Shown here in pieces: positions 1 to 10,065 of a stretch of DNA of 64,000 bases; within the stretch, counting starts at the first letter, position 1, and every line of letters starts with the position of its first letter. Made by a program: the position numbers and the translations under genes. This DNA is from Chitinophagaceae bacterium (lineage in GTDB: Bacteria; Bacteroidota; Bacteroidia; Chitinophagales; Chitinophagaceae), in the NCBI GenBank assembly GCA_019638595.1, contig JAHBTJ010000020.1:62001-126000 (forward strand). Direction: 5' to 3'. The notes beneath the pieces are model-generated. The model saw only the letters and a list, made by a program, of their open reading frames with translations. It was not told the DNA's origin and made no database searches.

Positions 1-255
1 AGGGTATTCCTTTAATTGCAGCACAGGTACCGTTTGTGCTTTGATCGTATTTTCAAAAAGAAGGGATGCAGGTGGGATCCTGAATTCATCTTCAGCAATT
101 GCGGTATCGGAGTAATTGATCTTTGGTCCGCTGTAGTTAAAAAAGTCATCTTTACTATGCGTGTAATCCGGTTCTATGCCGCAGGTATCGTGCAACAGCA
201 CGTTACATATATAGCGTAAACGGGGAGCCGGTAAGGTAGAATAGATCAACAGCAT
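1..255 (-). CDS. Polysaccharide deacetylase-like protein, N-terminal part (runs off the window)
   Basis: The minus strand is open from an ATG at 255 to the window edge, giving 85 codons. The protein starts MLLIYSTLPAPRLRYICN and includes a GPKINYSD stretch. From memory this matches the N-terminal domain (DUF7033-like) that precedes a polysaccharide deacetylase catalytic domain in many Bacteroidota proteins. The catalytic domain is outside the window, so activity cannot be checked. The overlapping plus-strand frame at 16-219 looks like a shadow. The assignment rests on recall of family sequences, not on a search. Confidence 0.6.
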   Translation of the reverse strand, partial: MLLIYSTLPAPRLRYICNVLLHDTCGIEPDYTHSKDDFFNYSGPKINYSDTAIAEDEFRIPPASLLFENTIKAQTVPVLQLKEYP

Positions 256-468
256 AGAAGCTAACCTGGTTGAATGCACAAAATATAAAAGGCGGGTTAT
301 GTAAGAAAATAAATGTTCAAAAGTTAGCAATTGACAACCGGCAGGCAACAGGAGCCACCGGTTTAATTGATTTTTACACTGCTTTTGTGTAATTTACTCA
401 ATGCCTGTTCGTTGTAAATACATTCCCGGTATATCTTTACGTTACTAAAACTTTGAAATCCCTTCATC

Positions 469-2862
469 ATGGAACTATTGATCGCCATACTGTTCATAGT
501 TATTCTGGTACTGATCATTAAACAAAAGAACAGCTATGCTGCCGAATTGCAATTGCTGCGAAAAGAAATCGCGGCTTTGAGGGAGCAGCTAACCAAACAA
601 ATGCCGCCGGAAAGGCCGGGTAGCCAGGCCCCGGTTCCAGAAAAAAAGGAAAAGCCGGTTTCCCCCGTATACGAAAAGCCGTTGGAAGAGACCTTGTTTG
701 TGGTGCAGGAAAAGCCGGCGCCGGTAGTAGAGGTGTCTAAAGAAATTATTGAGACTCCCGGCGTAAAGAAGGAAACGCCGGTAATAAGGCCTGCTGCTGT
801 TGTGCCGCCTGCTCCGCCCAACCCTCCCAAACCCGGCTTTTTTGAAAGGAACCCCGACCTGGAAAAGTTCATTGGTGAAAACCTGGTGAGCAAAATCGGT
901 ATTGCCATACTGGTGCTGGCAATAGGGTTCTTTGTAAAATATGCCATTGATAACGACTGGATAGGGTCGGCCGGAAGAGTAGCGGTTGGTATAGCCTGTG
1001 GCGGTATTCTTATTGCCATAGCGCATAAGCTGCGCAAAAACTATCATGCGTTCAGCTCTGTACTGGTAGGTGGCGGATTGGCCGTATTCTATTTTACTAT
1101 TACGCTGGCATACCACGAGTACCATCTTTTCAGCCAGGTTACGGCTTTCGTTATTATGCTGGTGATCACGGCATTTGCGGTATTGCTTTCATTGCTGTAT
1201 AACCGGCAGGAGTTGGCTGTTATAGCCCTGGTGGGAGGGTTTGCCACACCATTCATGGCAAGCAGCGGCAGCGGAAATTATCAGTCATTATTCATCTATC
1301 TGATTATACTTAACAGCGGGCTGCTTATTATAGCGTACAGGAAAGCGTGGCGGCTGCTGAATTTGCTGGCTTTTATTTTTACGGTCATTCTTTTTGCAAC
1401 ATGGCTGGCTACACTTTCTGCGGAGAGTGCAAAAGCGGTATACGTAAACGGATTTATTTTCGCTTCCGTATTTTATATGCTGTTCCTGGCAATTAATATC
1501 GCGCACAACATTCGTGAAAATAAAAAATTCATCGCCTCGGATTTCGGTATCCTCCTGGCAAATACCTGCCTTTATTTTTCAGCAGGATTGTACCTGATCA
1601 CCCAGGCAGGCGCCTCAGACTATAAAGGTGTATTCAGCGCCGGCATGGGGGTATTCAACCTGGTATTATCTTACATTCTTTTCCGCAGCAAAAAGGTGGA
1701 TACCAATGTTCTGTACCTGCTCATAGGCATCACACTTACATTTATTTCGCTTACGGCGCCCCTGCAGCTAAAGGGAAATTATATCACTTTGTTTTGGGCA
1801 TCGGAGGCTGTGCTGTTGTACTGGCTGTTTCAAAAATCACGCATCGGGCTTATGCTGTTGTCGTCTGGTATTGTATGGGTAGCCATGCTGGTAAGCCTGG
1901 TGATGGACTGGATGAATATATACGGCAATTCAACTATAGTGCAGGCTATAGTTGTTAATAAAGGATTTATTACCACCTTGTTCACCGCGTTCAGCAGCTT
2001 TGCTTTGTGGAGATTGATGAAAAGCGAAAAGGATAAAGCGGAAGGGATCTATTCAGCCGCCCCGGGTAAAACTATGGTAGGTATTACAGCCTGCATACTG
2101 TTATTTGCAAGCGGCGCCTGGGAGATCAATCACCAGTTTCTCAGTCGTTATCCGGTTGACGGCTTTAGCCGGTTATACCTGTTGTTATATACGTATGCAT
2201 TTACGCTTGTTTTCACCATGCTAACGTTTAAGCTCCATTTGTTCAGCAACTGTATTTACCAGGGGGCATTGTATGCGGCCGGGATGCTATTGTATTTCAT
2301 AGCCATAGGAGATGTTTTTACTGTTCAATCCGGCATGCTCCTGTCCGGGTCGCCCGCTTTACATTTTACAGCGCATTGGATCAGCGCGGTATTGTTTGTA
2401 ATGATCGCCTGGAACTTTATCCGCCTGCTGCGGTCCGGTGGTTTCACCCAAAAGATAGATCATACCGTATTGACCTGGCTTACCTGTATTGCGCTGGTGC
2501 TGTTTGTGAGCCTGGAAGGCAGCCTCATTTGCAACGCGTTATTTTATGCCGCCGATAATCCCCTTCCAGGTATTCAAAGGGTATATATTAAAACAGGGTT
2601 ACCCATATTGTGGGGCCTGTCGTCGTTTGTATTGATGTGGTTAGGTATGCGGCATAAGTACAGGCCGTTGCGGATCATATCGTTGGTATTGTTTGCCATT
2701 ACACTGGTAAAGCTATTCCTGTTTGATATACGCAACATTCCTGTAGCCGGAAAAATAGCGGCATTCTTTAGCCTGGGCGTTCTGCTGCTTATCGTATCAT
2801 TTATGTATCAGCGTTTAAAAAAGATAATTATAGAAGATGAAAAGAAATCGGGTATTGTATAA
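469..2862 (+). CDS. DUF2339 polytopic membrane protein
   Basis: A 797-aa protein with one N-terminal hydrophobic segment (about residues 2-18), a short coiled stretch, a Pro/Lys/Glu-rich linker (about 45-125), and then a long series of roughly twenty hydrophobic segments to the C-terminus. The stretch NPDLEKFIGENLVSKIGI followed by a membrane helix is characteristic of DUF2339. The function of the family is not established. The stop codon lies inside the next gene, with an overlap of 26 bases, so the two are probably translationally coupled. DUF2339 and DUF3999 proteins are often adjacent, which supports a joint membrane role (inference). Confidence 0.85.
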   Translation: MELLIAILFIVILVLIIKQKNSYAAELQLLRKEIAALREQLTKQMPPERPGSQAPVPEKKEKPVSPVYEKPLEETLFVVQEKPAPVVEVSKEIIETPGVKKETPVIRPAAVVPPAPPNPPKPGFFERNPDLEKFIGENLVSKIGIAILVLAIGFFVKYAIDNDWIGSAGRVAVGIACGGILIAIAHKLRKNYHAFSSVLVGGGLAVFYFTITLAYHEYHLFSQVTAFVIMLVITAFAVLLSLLYNRQELAVIALVGGFATPFMASSGSGNYQSLFIYLIILNSGLLIIAYRKAWRLLNLLAFIFTVILFATWLATLSAESAKAVYVNGFIFASVFYMLFLAINIAHNIRENKKFIASDFGILLANTCLYFSAGLYLITQAGASDYKGVFSAGMGVFNLVLSYILFRSKKVDTNVLYLLIGITLTFISLTAPLQLKGNYITLFWASEAVLLYWLFQKSRIGLMLLSSGIVWVAMLVSLVMDWMNIYGNSTIVQAIVVNKGFITTLFTAFSSFALWRLMKSEKDKAEGIYSAAPGKTMVGITACILLFASGAWEINHQFLSRYPVDGFSRLYLLLYTYAFTLVFTMLTFKLHLFSNCIYQGALYAAGMLLYFIAIGDVFTVQSGMLLSGSPALHFTAHWISAVLFVMIAWNFIRLLRSGGFTQKIDHTVLTWLTCIALVLFVSLEGSLICNALFYAADNPLPGIQRVYIKTGLPILWGLSSFVLMWLGMRHKYRPLRIISLVLFAITLVKLFLFDIRNIPVAGKIAAFFSLGVLLLIVSFMYQRLKKIIIEDEKKSGIV

Positions 2863-4075
2863 GCTTTTGCTGATTGGTTTTACCTGCATAAGCAAGCAGG
2901 CTGTTTGCCAGTTTACTTACAAAGCAGATATTGAAGAAGTAAAACAATCCGGCTTTCATAAAATATTTCTTACCCCGGAATTGTCTGCCAAAAGCAATGC
3001 CGACTTTTCCGATATAAGAATAACAGACGAAGCAGGAAAGCCGGTGCCTTATATACTGAACAGGGAACAGCCGGTTTTTAATGAAAGAGAATTGCGGGCA
3101 TTTCCCCTGGTTTCACGAAAAGTTACGCCAGACAGTAATGTGCAGATGATCTTTCAGCCCGCTTTTGGAAATAATTTGATGCAGCCTCAGTCGGATTCGA
3201 GTTTTGTAATAATCATGCAAAGGGCTGCCGCTTATCGCGACGCGTCCATATCGGGCAGCGACGACCTGCAGAACTGGTATACCATCATTGACAGGTTTAT
3301 CCTGGATGCGGGGAACTATGGCAATGCGGAACAATCTGTGCAGGTAGTATCATTGCCTTCTAACAGGTATAAATACGTAAGCATTACTGTAAAGAATAAA
3401 GGATTACAGCCTGTTGATATTATTAAAGCCGGCTCTTTGTTCAGTAAAAGTATTTTTGGAAGGTATGTGGAGCTCCCCGCTCCTGTAATACGGCAGGTAG
3501 ACAGCAGCAACCGTAAGTCATATATTGCCCTACGCTTTAACGGATCGTATCCTTTAAATAAATTACGGGTTGCCATTTCAAACCCTCCGTTATATAAACG
3601 AAAGATCATAGTGTACGATACTTCCGGCGCGCGCAGCATTAAAGTGGCGGAAACGATTATTGATCCGGCTACGGATAGTTTGGTGTTGGATGGCGGGAAA
3701 AGAAAAGAACTGTTGCTGGTAGTAGAAAACAACGACGATCAGCCATTGCAGCTTACCAACGTTACCGCTTACCAGCTCCTGCATTTTATGATTGCCGACC
3801 TGCAACCGGGAAAAAAATACAGTATGCTGATGGGATATCCTGAAGCGGCGGCGCCTGTGTATGACCTGAGATTTTTTTCGGACAGCATTAAAGTAGTGGA
3901 GGAGGAGATTGCTGTACATGCTCCTGTACCGTATGCAGGCGATACGGTGAAAGACGTAAAGAAAGGCAGGCTGCCTTTTATTTGGGTATGGGTTGCCATA
4001 GGAGTAGTTTTGTTATGCCTGTTATGGTTAACATATCGCCTCATTAAAGATATTTCAAATAAGCGGCAGCAATGA
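2837..4075 (+). CDS. DUF3999 family envelope protein
   Basis: A 412-aa protein with an N-terminal signal peptide (MKRNRVLYKLLLIGFTC, cleavage near AVCQ), a long beta-rich extracytoplasmic region, and one C-terminal membrane helix at about residues 378-400 (LPFIWVWVAIGVVLLCLLWL) followed by a short basic tail. This layout and the opening FTYKADIEEVKQSGFHKI fit DUF3999. It overlaps the DUF2339 gene upstream by 26 bases and the DUF4286 gene downstream by 4 bases (ATGA), so the three genes form one transcription unit. The biochemical role is unknown. Confidence 0.8.
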   Translation: MKRNRVLYKLLLIGFTCISKQAVCQFTYKADIEEVKQSGFHKIFLTPELSAKSNADFSDIRITDEAGKPVPYILNREQPVFNERELRAFPLVSRKVTPDSNVQMIFQPAFGNNLMQPQSDSSFVIIMQRAAAYRDASISGSDDLQNWYTIIDRFILDAGNYGNAEQSVQVVSLPSNRYKYVSITVKNKGLQPVDIIKAGSLFSKSIFGRYVELPAPVIRQVDSSNRKSYIALRFNGSYPLNKLRVAISNPPLYKRKIIVYDTSGARSIKVAETIIDPATDSLVLDGGKRKELLLVVENNDDQPLQLTNVTAYQLLHFMIADLQPGKKYSMLMGYPEAAAPVYDLRFFSDSIKVVEEEIAVHAPVPYAGDTVKDVKKGRLPFIWVWVAIGVVLLCLLWLTYRLIKDISNKRQQ

Positions 4076-4377
4076 TCGTATATAATATTACGGCCAAGGT
4101 TACATGGTCAATCGCCGAAGACTGGCTGCAATGGGAAAAGCGGGAGCATATCCCTGAAATGCTGGGTACAGGCTTAATTGCCGACTATAAAATTTTCAGG
4201 CTGCTGGAGCAGGATGAAGAAGAGGGCCCCACTTTTACAATGCAGTTTTTTTTTACTTCATGGGAAAACTACGAAAGATATACAAGTATTTTTTCGCCTT
4301 CTTTGCGAGAAAAAGCATTACTGTTATGGGGCAACCGGTTCATTGCTTTCCGTACGGTTATGCAGCTTGTGAACTAA
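4072..4377 (+). CDS. DUF4286 family protein
   Basis: A 101-aa cytoplasmic protein starting MIVYNITAKVTWSIAEDWLQW. The MIVYNxT opening and the later FFFTSWENYERY are typical of DUF4286, a small ferredoxin-like alpha/beta domain found in Bacteroidota. The function is unknown. Its ATG overlaps the stop of the DUF3999 gene (ATGA), so it is the last gene of that operon. No other start fits better. Confidence 0.8.
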   Translation: MIVYNITAKVTWSIAEDWLQWEKREHIPEMLGTGLIADYKIFRLLEQDEEEGPTFTMQFFFTSWENYERYTSIFSPSLREKALLLWGNRFIAFRTVMQLVN

Positions 4378-4607
4378 TTGTGGAAAACAATTAAATTGTA
4401 TTTACTGAATTGATTTTTGTTGTAAATTCCCTGAAACCCTTAACTGGTAAGCGTTTCAGCCGCCTTCCGCTGAAATCCTTTGCGGACGTGCGTTTGCGGC
4501 ATTTGTATTATTTTCATTGCAAATAACTGAGGTGCCGAAAGGCTTTGCAATCCTTATCCCGTGCGGGTTTTGGGGCAATTAAACAACTCGTTAAAAACAA
4601 TTAAAAA

Positions 4608-4638
4608 TTTTGTTGGTTGTAAAAACCATCTATATTTG
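4608..4638 (+). promoter_or_regulatory. Bacteroidota-type promoter for the HU gene
   Basis: A TTTTG -33 element (4608-4612) is separated by 18 bases from TATATTTG (4631-4638), a perfect TAnnTTTG -7 box. The HU start codon is 34 bases downstream at 4672. This is the best promoter match in the window and serves as a local standard for the weaker ones reported near the CRISPR locus. Confidence 0.75.
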
Positions 4639-4671
4639 TTCACCAAATTAAATTCTTAAAAACGCTCTATT

Positions 4672-4941
4672 ATGAACAAAGCTGAATTAATCGCTAAGAT
4701 TGCAGATGATGCCGGTATTACTAAAACACAGGCTAACGATTCTCTCGATTCTTTTATTGAAGCCGTTACTAAAACCCTGAAAGGTGGCGGAAAAGTAACA
4801 CTGGTTGGGTTTGGTACTTTTTCAGTTTCTAAACGCGCTGCACGTAATGGCCGTAATCCTCAAACCGGTGCGGTTATCAAAATCAAAGCTAAAAAAGTTG
4901 CACGCTTTAAAGCTGGTAAGGAATTATCTGCTAAGCTGTAA
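4672..4941 (+). CDS. HU-family DNA-binding protein
   Basis: An 89-aa basic protein, full length for HU. It starts [20 protein letters not shown] (helical dimerisation part) and contains the conserved [21 protein letters not shown] arm region at about residues 46-66, where the RxxRNPQTG element inserts into the DNA minor groove. It ends [18 protein letters not shown] bends and packages DNA in the nucleoid. It is a single gene behind its own strong -33/-7 promoter. Confidence 0.97.
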   Translation: MNKAELIAKIADDAGITKTQANDSLDSFIEAVTKTLKGGGKVTLVGFGTFSVSKRAARNGRNPQTGAVIKIKAKKVARFKAGKELSAKL

Positions 4942-5044
4942 TTGTATATTCAACAACACTCAAGCAGGACGCATGTATGTGTCTTGCTTTTTTTATTTTT
5001 GTCCTGATTTTATTTATTCATTTTATAACCGTTAAATTACTACT

Positions 5045-5152
5045 ATGGGTAGAGGAGATAAAAAAACAAAGAAAGGAAAGATCGCACAGGGTTCTTTTGG
5101 CAAAAGCCGCCCTGCTAAACCCAAAAAAGCCGCAGCAAAAAAGAAAGCCTGA
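5045..5152 (+). CDS. Small ribosomal subunit protein bTHX
   Basis: A 35-aa very basic protein, too short for usual ORF cut-offs. It reads MGRGDKKTKKGKIAQGSFGK and then SRPAKPKK with an Ala/Lys tail. The MGRGDKKTKKGKI opening and the GSxGKxRP element match the bTHX (THX) family, which sits in the 30S head in Thermus and is common in Bacteroidota. It lies about 100 bases after HU and could be co-transcribed. The larger frames over this region (4977-5195 plus, 5032-5358 minus) are shadows. Confidence 0.85.
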   Translation: MGRGDKKTKKGKIAQGSFGKSRPAKPKKAAAKKKA

Positions 5153-5260
5153 TCATTTTGAGTTGGGTAAGTTAAATGTAAAAGGAAATGAATGAGAATG
5201 CTATTTCCTGTTGCCGTTGACTTACTCAACCAATCATCACCAGCTAATACCCCTTCCTCC

Positions 5261-5908
5261 CTATGGGGCCAGTCTTTCAATCTTCCATTCGTTATTATCC
5301 TGCAGCGTATATTGTATCCTGTCGTGCAAACGACCGGGTCGTCCCTGCCAGAACTCAATAACTACGGGTCTCACAATATAGCCACCCCAGTAGCTTGGCC
5401 TGTCTATTTTTTTACCGGAAAACAAAGCCGAGTTTTTTGTATAAAGTTCGTCAAGCCATTGCCTGCTTTCAATAACATGGCTTTGCGGAGAAGTAATTGT
5501 TCCAATTCTTGAGGCTTCAGGCCTGGATTGAAAGTATGCGTCACTGTCAGAGGCGGGCGCCTGCTGCACAAGTCCTGTTATACGCACCTGCCGTTCGAGC
5601 TCTTTCCAGAAAAAAACCAGGCAGGCCCTGGGGTTTTTTGCCAACTGCTGCCCTTTAAAGCTTTCATAATTGGTAAAGAAAACGAATCCTTTCTCAGAAA
5701 AATCTTTCAATAGCACAATGCGGGCAGACGGTACACCATCGGGCGAAGCGGTAGCCAGCGTCATGGCATTCACTTCAAGAATATCCGATGCTACAGCCTC
5801 TTTCCACCAGGTGTCGAATTGCTGAACCGGGTTTGCGTGTACGTCTTGTTGCGAAAGGCTTTTTTGGGAATAATTGATCCTGATATCAGCTATTTCTTTC
5901 TTATTCAT
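5261..5908 (-). CDS. pdxH: Pyridoxamine 5'-phosphate oxidase
   Basis: The protein is 215 aa from the MNKKEIADIRINY start at 5908; an in-frame ATG six codons earlier is less likely. PdxH oxidises pyridoxamine or pyridoxine 5'-phosphate to pyridoxal 5'-phosphate using FMN and oxygen. Family landmarks are SARIVLLKDFSEKGFVFFTN (FMN binding), the FFWKELERQVRITG segment, SPQSHVIESR, and the C-terminal WQGRPGRLHDRIQY with the catalytic Arg/His region. Length is normal for the family. The gene is convergent with bTHX and divergent from the SNF2 helicase. Confidence 0.95.
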   Translation of the reverse strand: MNKKEIADIRINYSQKSLSQQDVHANPVQQFDTWWKEAVASDILEVNAMTLATASPDGVPSARIVLLKDFSEKGFVFFTNYESFKGQQLAKNPRACLVFFWKELERQVRITGLVQQAPASDSDAYFQSRPEASRIGTITSPQSHVIESRQWLDELYTKNSALFSGKKIDRPSYWGGYIVRPVVIEFWQGRPGRLHDRIQYTLQDNNEWKIERLAP

Positions 5909-6008
5909 AATGGATATTATATACAATGCAAAGGTAGATGCAAAATTGATCTCTTTATTTTTCCAGGCGCTTCGTATTTGTTAGCTATTCCTTTATTTTG
6001 CAACCTGC

Positions 6009-8873
6009 ATGATGGAAAAAAAGACATTGCCGGTTTTGCTATTATCGCCCTGGCTGATCGGAGAGGGATCGCCCGCCATAAGCCTGCTCAGGATTGTTAA
6101 AAAAGACAAGCTGGTAAGCTATTCAACCAATGATCTTGCATGGCCGCTGGTGCGCAAAGAGTTCAGGGATTTTCCCAGGCCGGCTAAAGACATATTAATG
6201 GATTGCTGTGCAGAAGCATTGGAAGAAACAAGGCAACACATCAGGCAGCGGCATGCCCTGCAGCGGGGTGTGATTGATTTCGATCTTTTTCTTACTAAGA
6301 ATATTATACAGCATTGGTATAAAATGCTGGAGGGGTTTAAGCCCTATCTATCGCTCGTAAAGTGGTATTACCGTAAGCCCAAACAGGGCACAAAGCATTA
6401 TATTACGGCGCCCTGCAGTTTCAGTAAATTAAGACCTTCGTTGTCGTTTGATGTGGTAAAAGAAGGAGCTGTATTCGGGTTAAAGATCAATGTTGGGATC
6501 GGGAGTGAGGTATATCCCCTGGAACTATTTCACCGGACCTGTTTTTTACTGGAAAGTAAAGGCGAATTTTTTGTGCTTTCTCATACCGATTACCTGGCAA
6601 TTGAACATGTGCAGCAAATGGATATGTCCCCCTTTGTCCATGATGCGGAACTTTTTTCAAGGAATGTGCTGGCAGCGCTTGAAACAAATTACCCGGTAAA
6701 CAGGCATCATTTCTTTGCTAAAACACAAATTGAAGTGCAGCCGGTTAACCGTTTGTTCCTTACAGAGCTGAACAATGCCTTCCTGATGCTTACGCCTCAA
6801 TGGTTATACGAAGGCAATGTAACGGAAGGCCCGTGGAAAGAAAGCTTCGAGGTTTTAAAGGAGGGCGCTACCCATGTTATTAAAAGAAACCAGGAAGCGG
6901 AATCTTCATTTTTACAAACGCTGGTATCGTTACATCCTAATTTCTGTAACCAGCGTAACGGGTATTACTACCTGTCGTTTGCCGATGCCCAGAAGAAACA
7001 GTGGTTTTTAAAAGTATACCACCAGTTGCTGCAAATGGATATTGAAATAGTGGGTATGGATATGCTGCAGCATTTCCGGTATTCGCCGCATAAGCCCGAA
7101 ATAAATATAAAGCTGCTGAAGGAAGACGATAACCGGCTGGAGTATGAAGTGGAAGTAGCGTTTGGTAAAGAAAAGATCGCGCTGAATGAATTGCAGAAAA
7201 TGCTGCTGTCGGGGCAAAGAGCGTTATTGCTGAAAGACGGATCGTTAGGGGTGTTGGGAGAGGAGTGGTTACAGCAAAATGCATCCTTTATTAAACATGG
7301 TAAGGTAAAGAATAATGTGCTGGAAGTTTTACGCTGGATGGCAGTAGCGGCCGATGCAGCTACTGAATACGGGGCAGTAATGAAAAAAGCCATCAGGGAC
7401 AACTGGTGGAAAAAATGGAAGAAGTGGCAAACAGGAGCGCCGGAGGTTTACCCGCTCGCAGCCGGGCTAAAGGCCGATTTACGTCCGTACCAGCGCAAGG
7501 GTTATGAATGGATGTTGCTGATGCAGGAAATTAATGCGGGCGTATGCCTGGCGGATGATATGGGATTGGGGAAAACCCTGCAGGCAATAGCGGCGATGCT
7601 GTATTATACAGAAAAGCACCCTTCCGTAAAAAATATTGTTGTCGCTCCTGCTTCCCTTATCTATAACTGGCAACAGGAGCTGGAAAAATTTGCGCCCGCT
7701 TTGCAGGTAATGGTATACCACGGAGCCGGCAGGCAAAAAGAGCAAATAAAAGAAAAAAATATACAGGTAATTATTACCACTTACAGTACTATGCGCAGCG
7801 ATGCGGATAAACTGTGCGAAGAGCAATTTGGCGTAGCGGTGATAGACGAAAGCCATAATATAAAAAATCCGGCCACTCAAATAGCGCAGGCAGTAATGAA
7901 GATGAACGCGTTGTTCCGGATAGCGCTGAGCGGTACCCCGGTTGTAAATAATACGTTCGACCTGTATACACAGCTCAATTTTGCGGTACCCGGTTTGTTT
8001 GGGAGCAGGGAGTTTTTTAAAAGAGAATATGCGGATCCGATAGACTACCGGCAGGATGAAGAGAAAATAACGTCGCTGAAAAAGCTTACAGCCCCTTTTG
8101 TTTTACGCAGAACCAAGGAGCAGGTGGCGAAGGATTTGCCCGAAAAAACAGAAAGTATTTTGTGGTGTGAGATGAGCGGCCTGCAGCGCAACGTGTATGA
8201 AAATATTCTTGAAAAAACACGAAGCAGTATTTTCCTGGATATTAAAAGCAACGGGCTTGCCAAAAGTAAGCTTTCTATTTTGCAGGGAATGACCCGTTTA
8301 AGGCAGGCTTGCAGCTCTCCTGTTTTGCTGCCCGAAGAGGAACAACAGAACTGCAGGGAGTCTGTAAAAACGCAGGTATTGTTTGAAGAGCTGATGAATA
8401 TAACGGTGGATCATAAAGCTTTGGTCTTTTCCCAGTTCAGCTCCATGCTGCACCTGCTGGCCGGCGAGTGCAGGAAGAATGGTTTGGCATTCTATCATTT
8501 CGACGGGCAAACGCCACCCGCGAAACGGGTAGAGATGGTGAACGCTTTTCAGCAGGAAAACAACGAGGTAAACGTATTTCTTATCAGCTTAAAAGCGGGT
8601 AATACCGGACTTACACTAACTGCGGCAGATTATGTATTCCTGTTCGACCCCTGGTGGAATACGGCGGTAGAAGACCAGGCGATAGACAGGACCCACAGGA
8701 TAGGACAAACGAAGAACGTGTTCGCTTACAAAATGATCTGTAAAGACACTATAGAGGAAAAGATCATTAACCTGCAACAGAAGAAGAAAAAACTCTCGGA
8801 AGACCTGGTATCGGCCGATGAAGGTTTTGTAAAGTCGTTAACAGAAGAGGATGTGGAGTATTTGTTTAGTTAA
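6009..8873 (+). CDS. SNF2-family DEAD/DEAH helicase
   Basis: A 954-aa cytoplasmic protein. The N-terminal ~450 residues are a family-specific domain. The ATPase core follows: Walker A in LADDMGLGKT (about residues 512-521), Walker B as DESH (about 614-617), SGTPVVNN (motif III region), and the C-terminal helicase lobe with FSQFSSML, LISLKAGNTGLTLT and DPWWNTAVEDQAIDRTHRIGQ. These are standard Swi2/Snf2 motifs. Such bacterial proteins act on DNA- or RNA polymerase-bound complexes (RapA-like), but the exact role here is not known. Two Met codons open the frame and either could be used. Confidence 0.92.
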   Translation: MMEKKTLPVLLLSPWLIGEGSPAISLLRIVKKDKLVSYSTNDLAWPLVRKEFRDFPRPAKDILMDCCAEALEETRQHIRQRHALQRGVIDFDLFLTKNIIQHWYKMLEGFKPYLSLVKWYYRKPKQGTKHYITAPCSFSKLRPSLSFDVVKEGAVFGLKINVGIGSEVYPLELFHRTCFLLESKGEFFVLSHTDYLAIEHVQQMDMSPFVHDAELFSRNVLAALETNYPVNRHHFFAKTQIEVQPVNRLFLTELNNAFLMLTPQWLYEGNVTEGPWKESFEVLKEGATHVIKRNQEAESSFLQTLVSLHPNFCNQRNGYYYLSFADAQKKQWFLKVYHQLLQMDIEIVGMDMLQHFRYSPHKPEINIKLLKEDDNRLEYEVEVAFGKEKIALNELQKMLLSGQRALLLKDGSLGVLGEEWLQQNASFIKHGKVKNNVLEVLRWMAVAADAATEYGAVMKKAIRDNWWKKWKKWQTGAPEVYPLAAGLKADLRPYQRKGYEWMLLMQEINAGVCLADDMGLGKTLQAIAAMLYYTEKHPSVKNIVVAPASLIYNWQQELEKFAPALQVMVYHGAGRQKEQIKEKNIQVIITTYSTMRSDADKLCEEQFGVAVIDESHNIKNPATQIAQAVMKMNALFRIALSGTPVVNNTFDLYTQLNFAVPGLFGSREFFKREYADPIDYRQDEEKITSLKKLTAPFVLRRTKEQVAKDLPEKTESILWCEMSGLQRNVYENILEKTRSSIFLDIKSNGLAKSKLSILQGMTRLRQACSSPVLLPEEEQQNCRESVKTQVLFEELMNITVDHKALVFSQFSSMLHLLAGECRKNGLAFYHFDGQTPPAKRVEMVNAFQQENNEVNVFLISLKAGNTGLTLTAADYVFLFDPWWNTAVEDQAIDRTHRIGQTKNVFAYKMICKDTIEEKIINLQQKKKKLSEDLVSADEGFVKSLTEEDVEYLFS

Positions 8874-9244
8874 ATTTGAAAATTGGGCAATTTGATCCCG
8901 CAACTGCGGGATGAAAATGAACCACTAAGGCATAAAGTTGCACAAAGGTTATAATTTGTAATCGAGCTTTGACAAGCAAGGAGACGGTGCTGCATATCAG
9001 CCTATCCCTCCATCTCCCTCAGCCTCTCCTCCCTTCCTCCTCTCCGAAAGAGAGGCGGCGGCGCCGTATCGCTTTAATAAGCTATATACCTTCCAATTCA
9101 ACTACAGTAACGCTACTCTACAATACTTAACAGCGCACTAAATTATCAGCATCTTCGCTGAGCTGGCCTCTGTGCTTAGGTCTCCTTCCCTTTGGGAAGG
9201 TCGGGATGGGCTTCTCCTCTCCAAAGGAGAGGCTGGGAGAGGCA
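8874..9244. repeat. Gene-free stretch with GC hairpins and purine/pyrimidine-rich repeats
   Basis: No gene is visible between the SNF2 gene and pyrH, which face each other. It holds a hairpin ATCCCGCAACTGCGGGAT near 8896 and two related palindromic blocks rich in CTCTCC and GGAGAG (about 9018-9055 and 9183-9240). A similar CCTCTCC/GGGAG block recurs before cas2 (about 48045-48070). These look like dispersed intergenic repeats and may end both convergent transcripts. Confidence 0.5.
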
Positions 9245-9955
9245 TTATTTCACGAGCGTTCCCACCTTTTCTCCATTTACTACCCTGAGCAGGTTCCCCG
9301 GCTTGTTCATGTCAAAAACAATGATAGGCAATTTGTTTTCCATGCAGAGTGTGAAGGCGGTCATATCCATCACTTTCAAATTTTTATCAATGCACTCTTT
9401 AAAAGTAATGGTTTCGTATTTGGTAGCGTCCGGGTTTTTTTCAGGATCGGCAGTATATATGCCATCCACCCTTGTACCTTTTAGTATTACATCCGCTTTT
9501 ATTTCTATTGCTCTCAGCGAGCCTGCTGTATCTGTGGTGAAATATGGATTACCAGTACCCGCTCCAAAGATCACTATTCTCTTTTTTTCCAGGTGGCGCA
9601 TTGCCCGCCTGCGTATATACGGTTCCGCTATCTGTTCCATTTTAATGGCGCTCAAAAGCCTGGTAAATAAGCCTTCCTTTTCCATGGATGCCTGTAGCGC
9701 CATACCATTAATTACAGTTGCCAGCATACCCATATAGTCGCCGTGCGCCCGTTCAATGCCTGTTTCCGACTCATTCATCCCCCTGTAAATATTTCCTCCT
9801 CCAATTACTATTGCCACTTCTACACCTGCATCATGGATGGCTTTAATTTCCAGCGCATATTGCTTTAATACGTTGGGGTCTAAGCCAAAGCCGCTGTTGC
9901 CAATAAGTGATTCACCGGAGAGCTTTAAAAGGATGCGCTTGTATTTTTGTGCCAT
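9245..9955 (-). CDS. pyrH: UMP kinase
   Basis: A 236-aa protein of the bacterial UMP kinase (amino acid kinase) fold, which phosphorylates UMP to UDP with ATP in pyrimidine synthesis. The N-terminal [13 protein letters not shown] and [13 protein letters not shown] are the nucleotide-binding glycine loops. [23 protein letters not shown] and [19 protein letters not shown] are diagnostic of PyrH. Length is normal. It stands between two unrelated genes, without the usual frr neighbour in this window. Confidence 0.97.
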   Translation of the reverse strand: MAQKYKRILLKLSGESLIGNSGFGLDPNVLKQYALEIKAIHDAGVEVAIVIGGGNIYRGMNESETGIERAHGDYMGMLATVINGMALQASMEKEGLFTRLLSAIKMEQIAEPYIRRRAMRHLEKKRIVIFGAGTGNPYFTTDTAGSLRAIEIKADVILKGTRVDGIYTADPEKNPDATKYETITFKECIDKNLKVMDMTAFTLCMENKLPIIVFDMNKPGNLLRVVNGEKVGTLVK

Positions 9956-10065
9956 AAAGTGGGGAAATTTGCGCTGCGAAGATAGGGGAAGAAATTTTTA
10001 CCGGCAATTCTTAAACTTATTAAGGAAAAGCTATTTATCACAAAATAATAAAATTCGCCTTCTGA

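Noticed and set aside
534-1125. Two minus-strand frames of 167 and 178 aa inside the DUF2339 gene
   Set aside because: Both are antisense shadows of the Pro/Lys-rich linker.
9192-9737. 181-aa plus-strand frame opposite pyrH
   Set aside because: It is antisense to a clear UMP kinase gene and has no family features.
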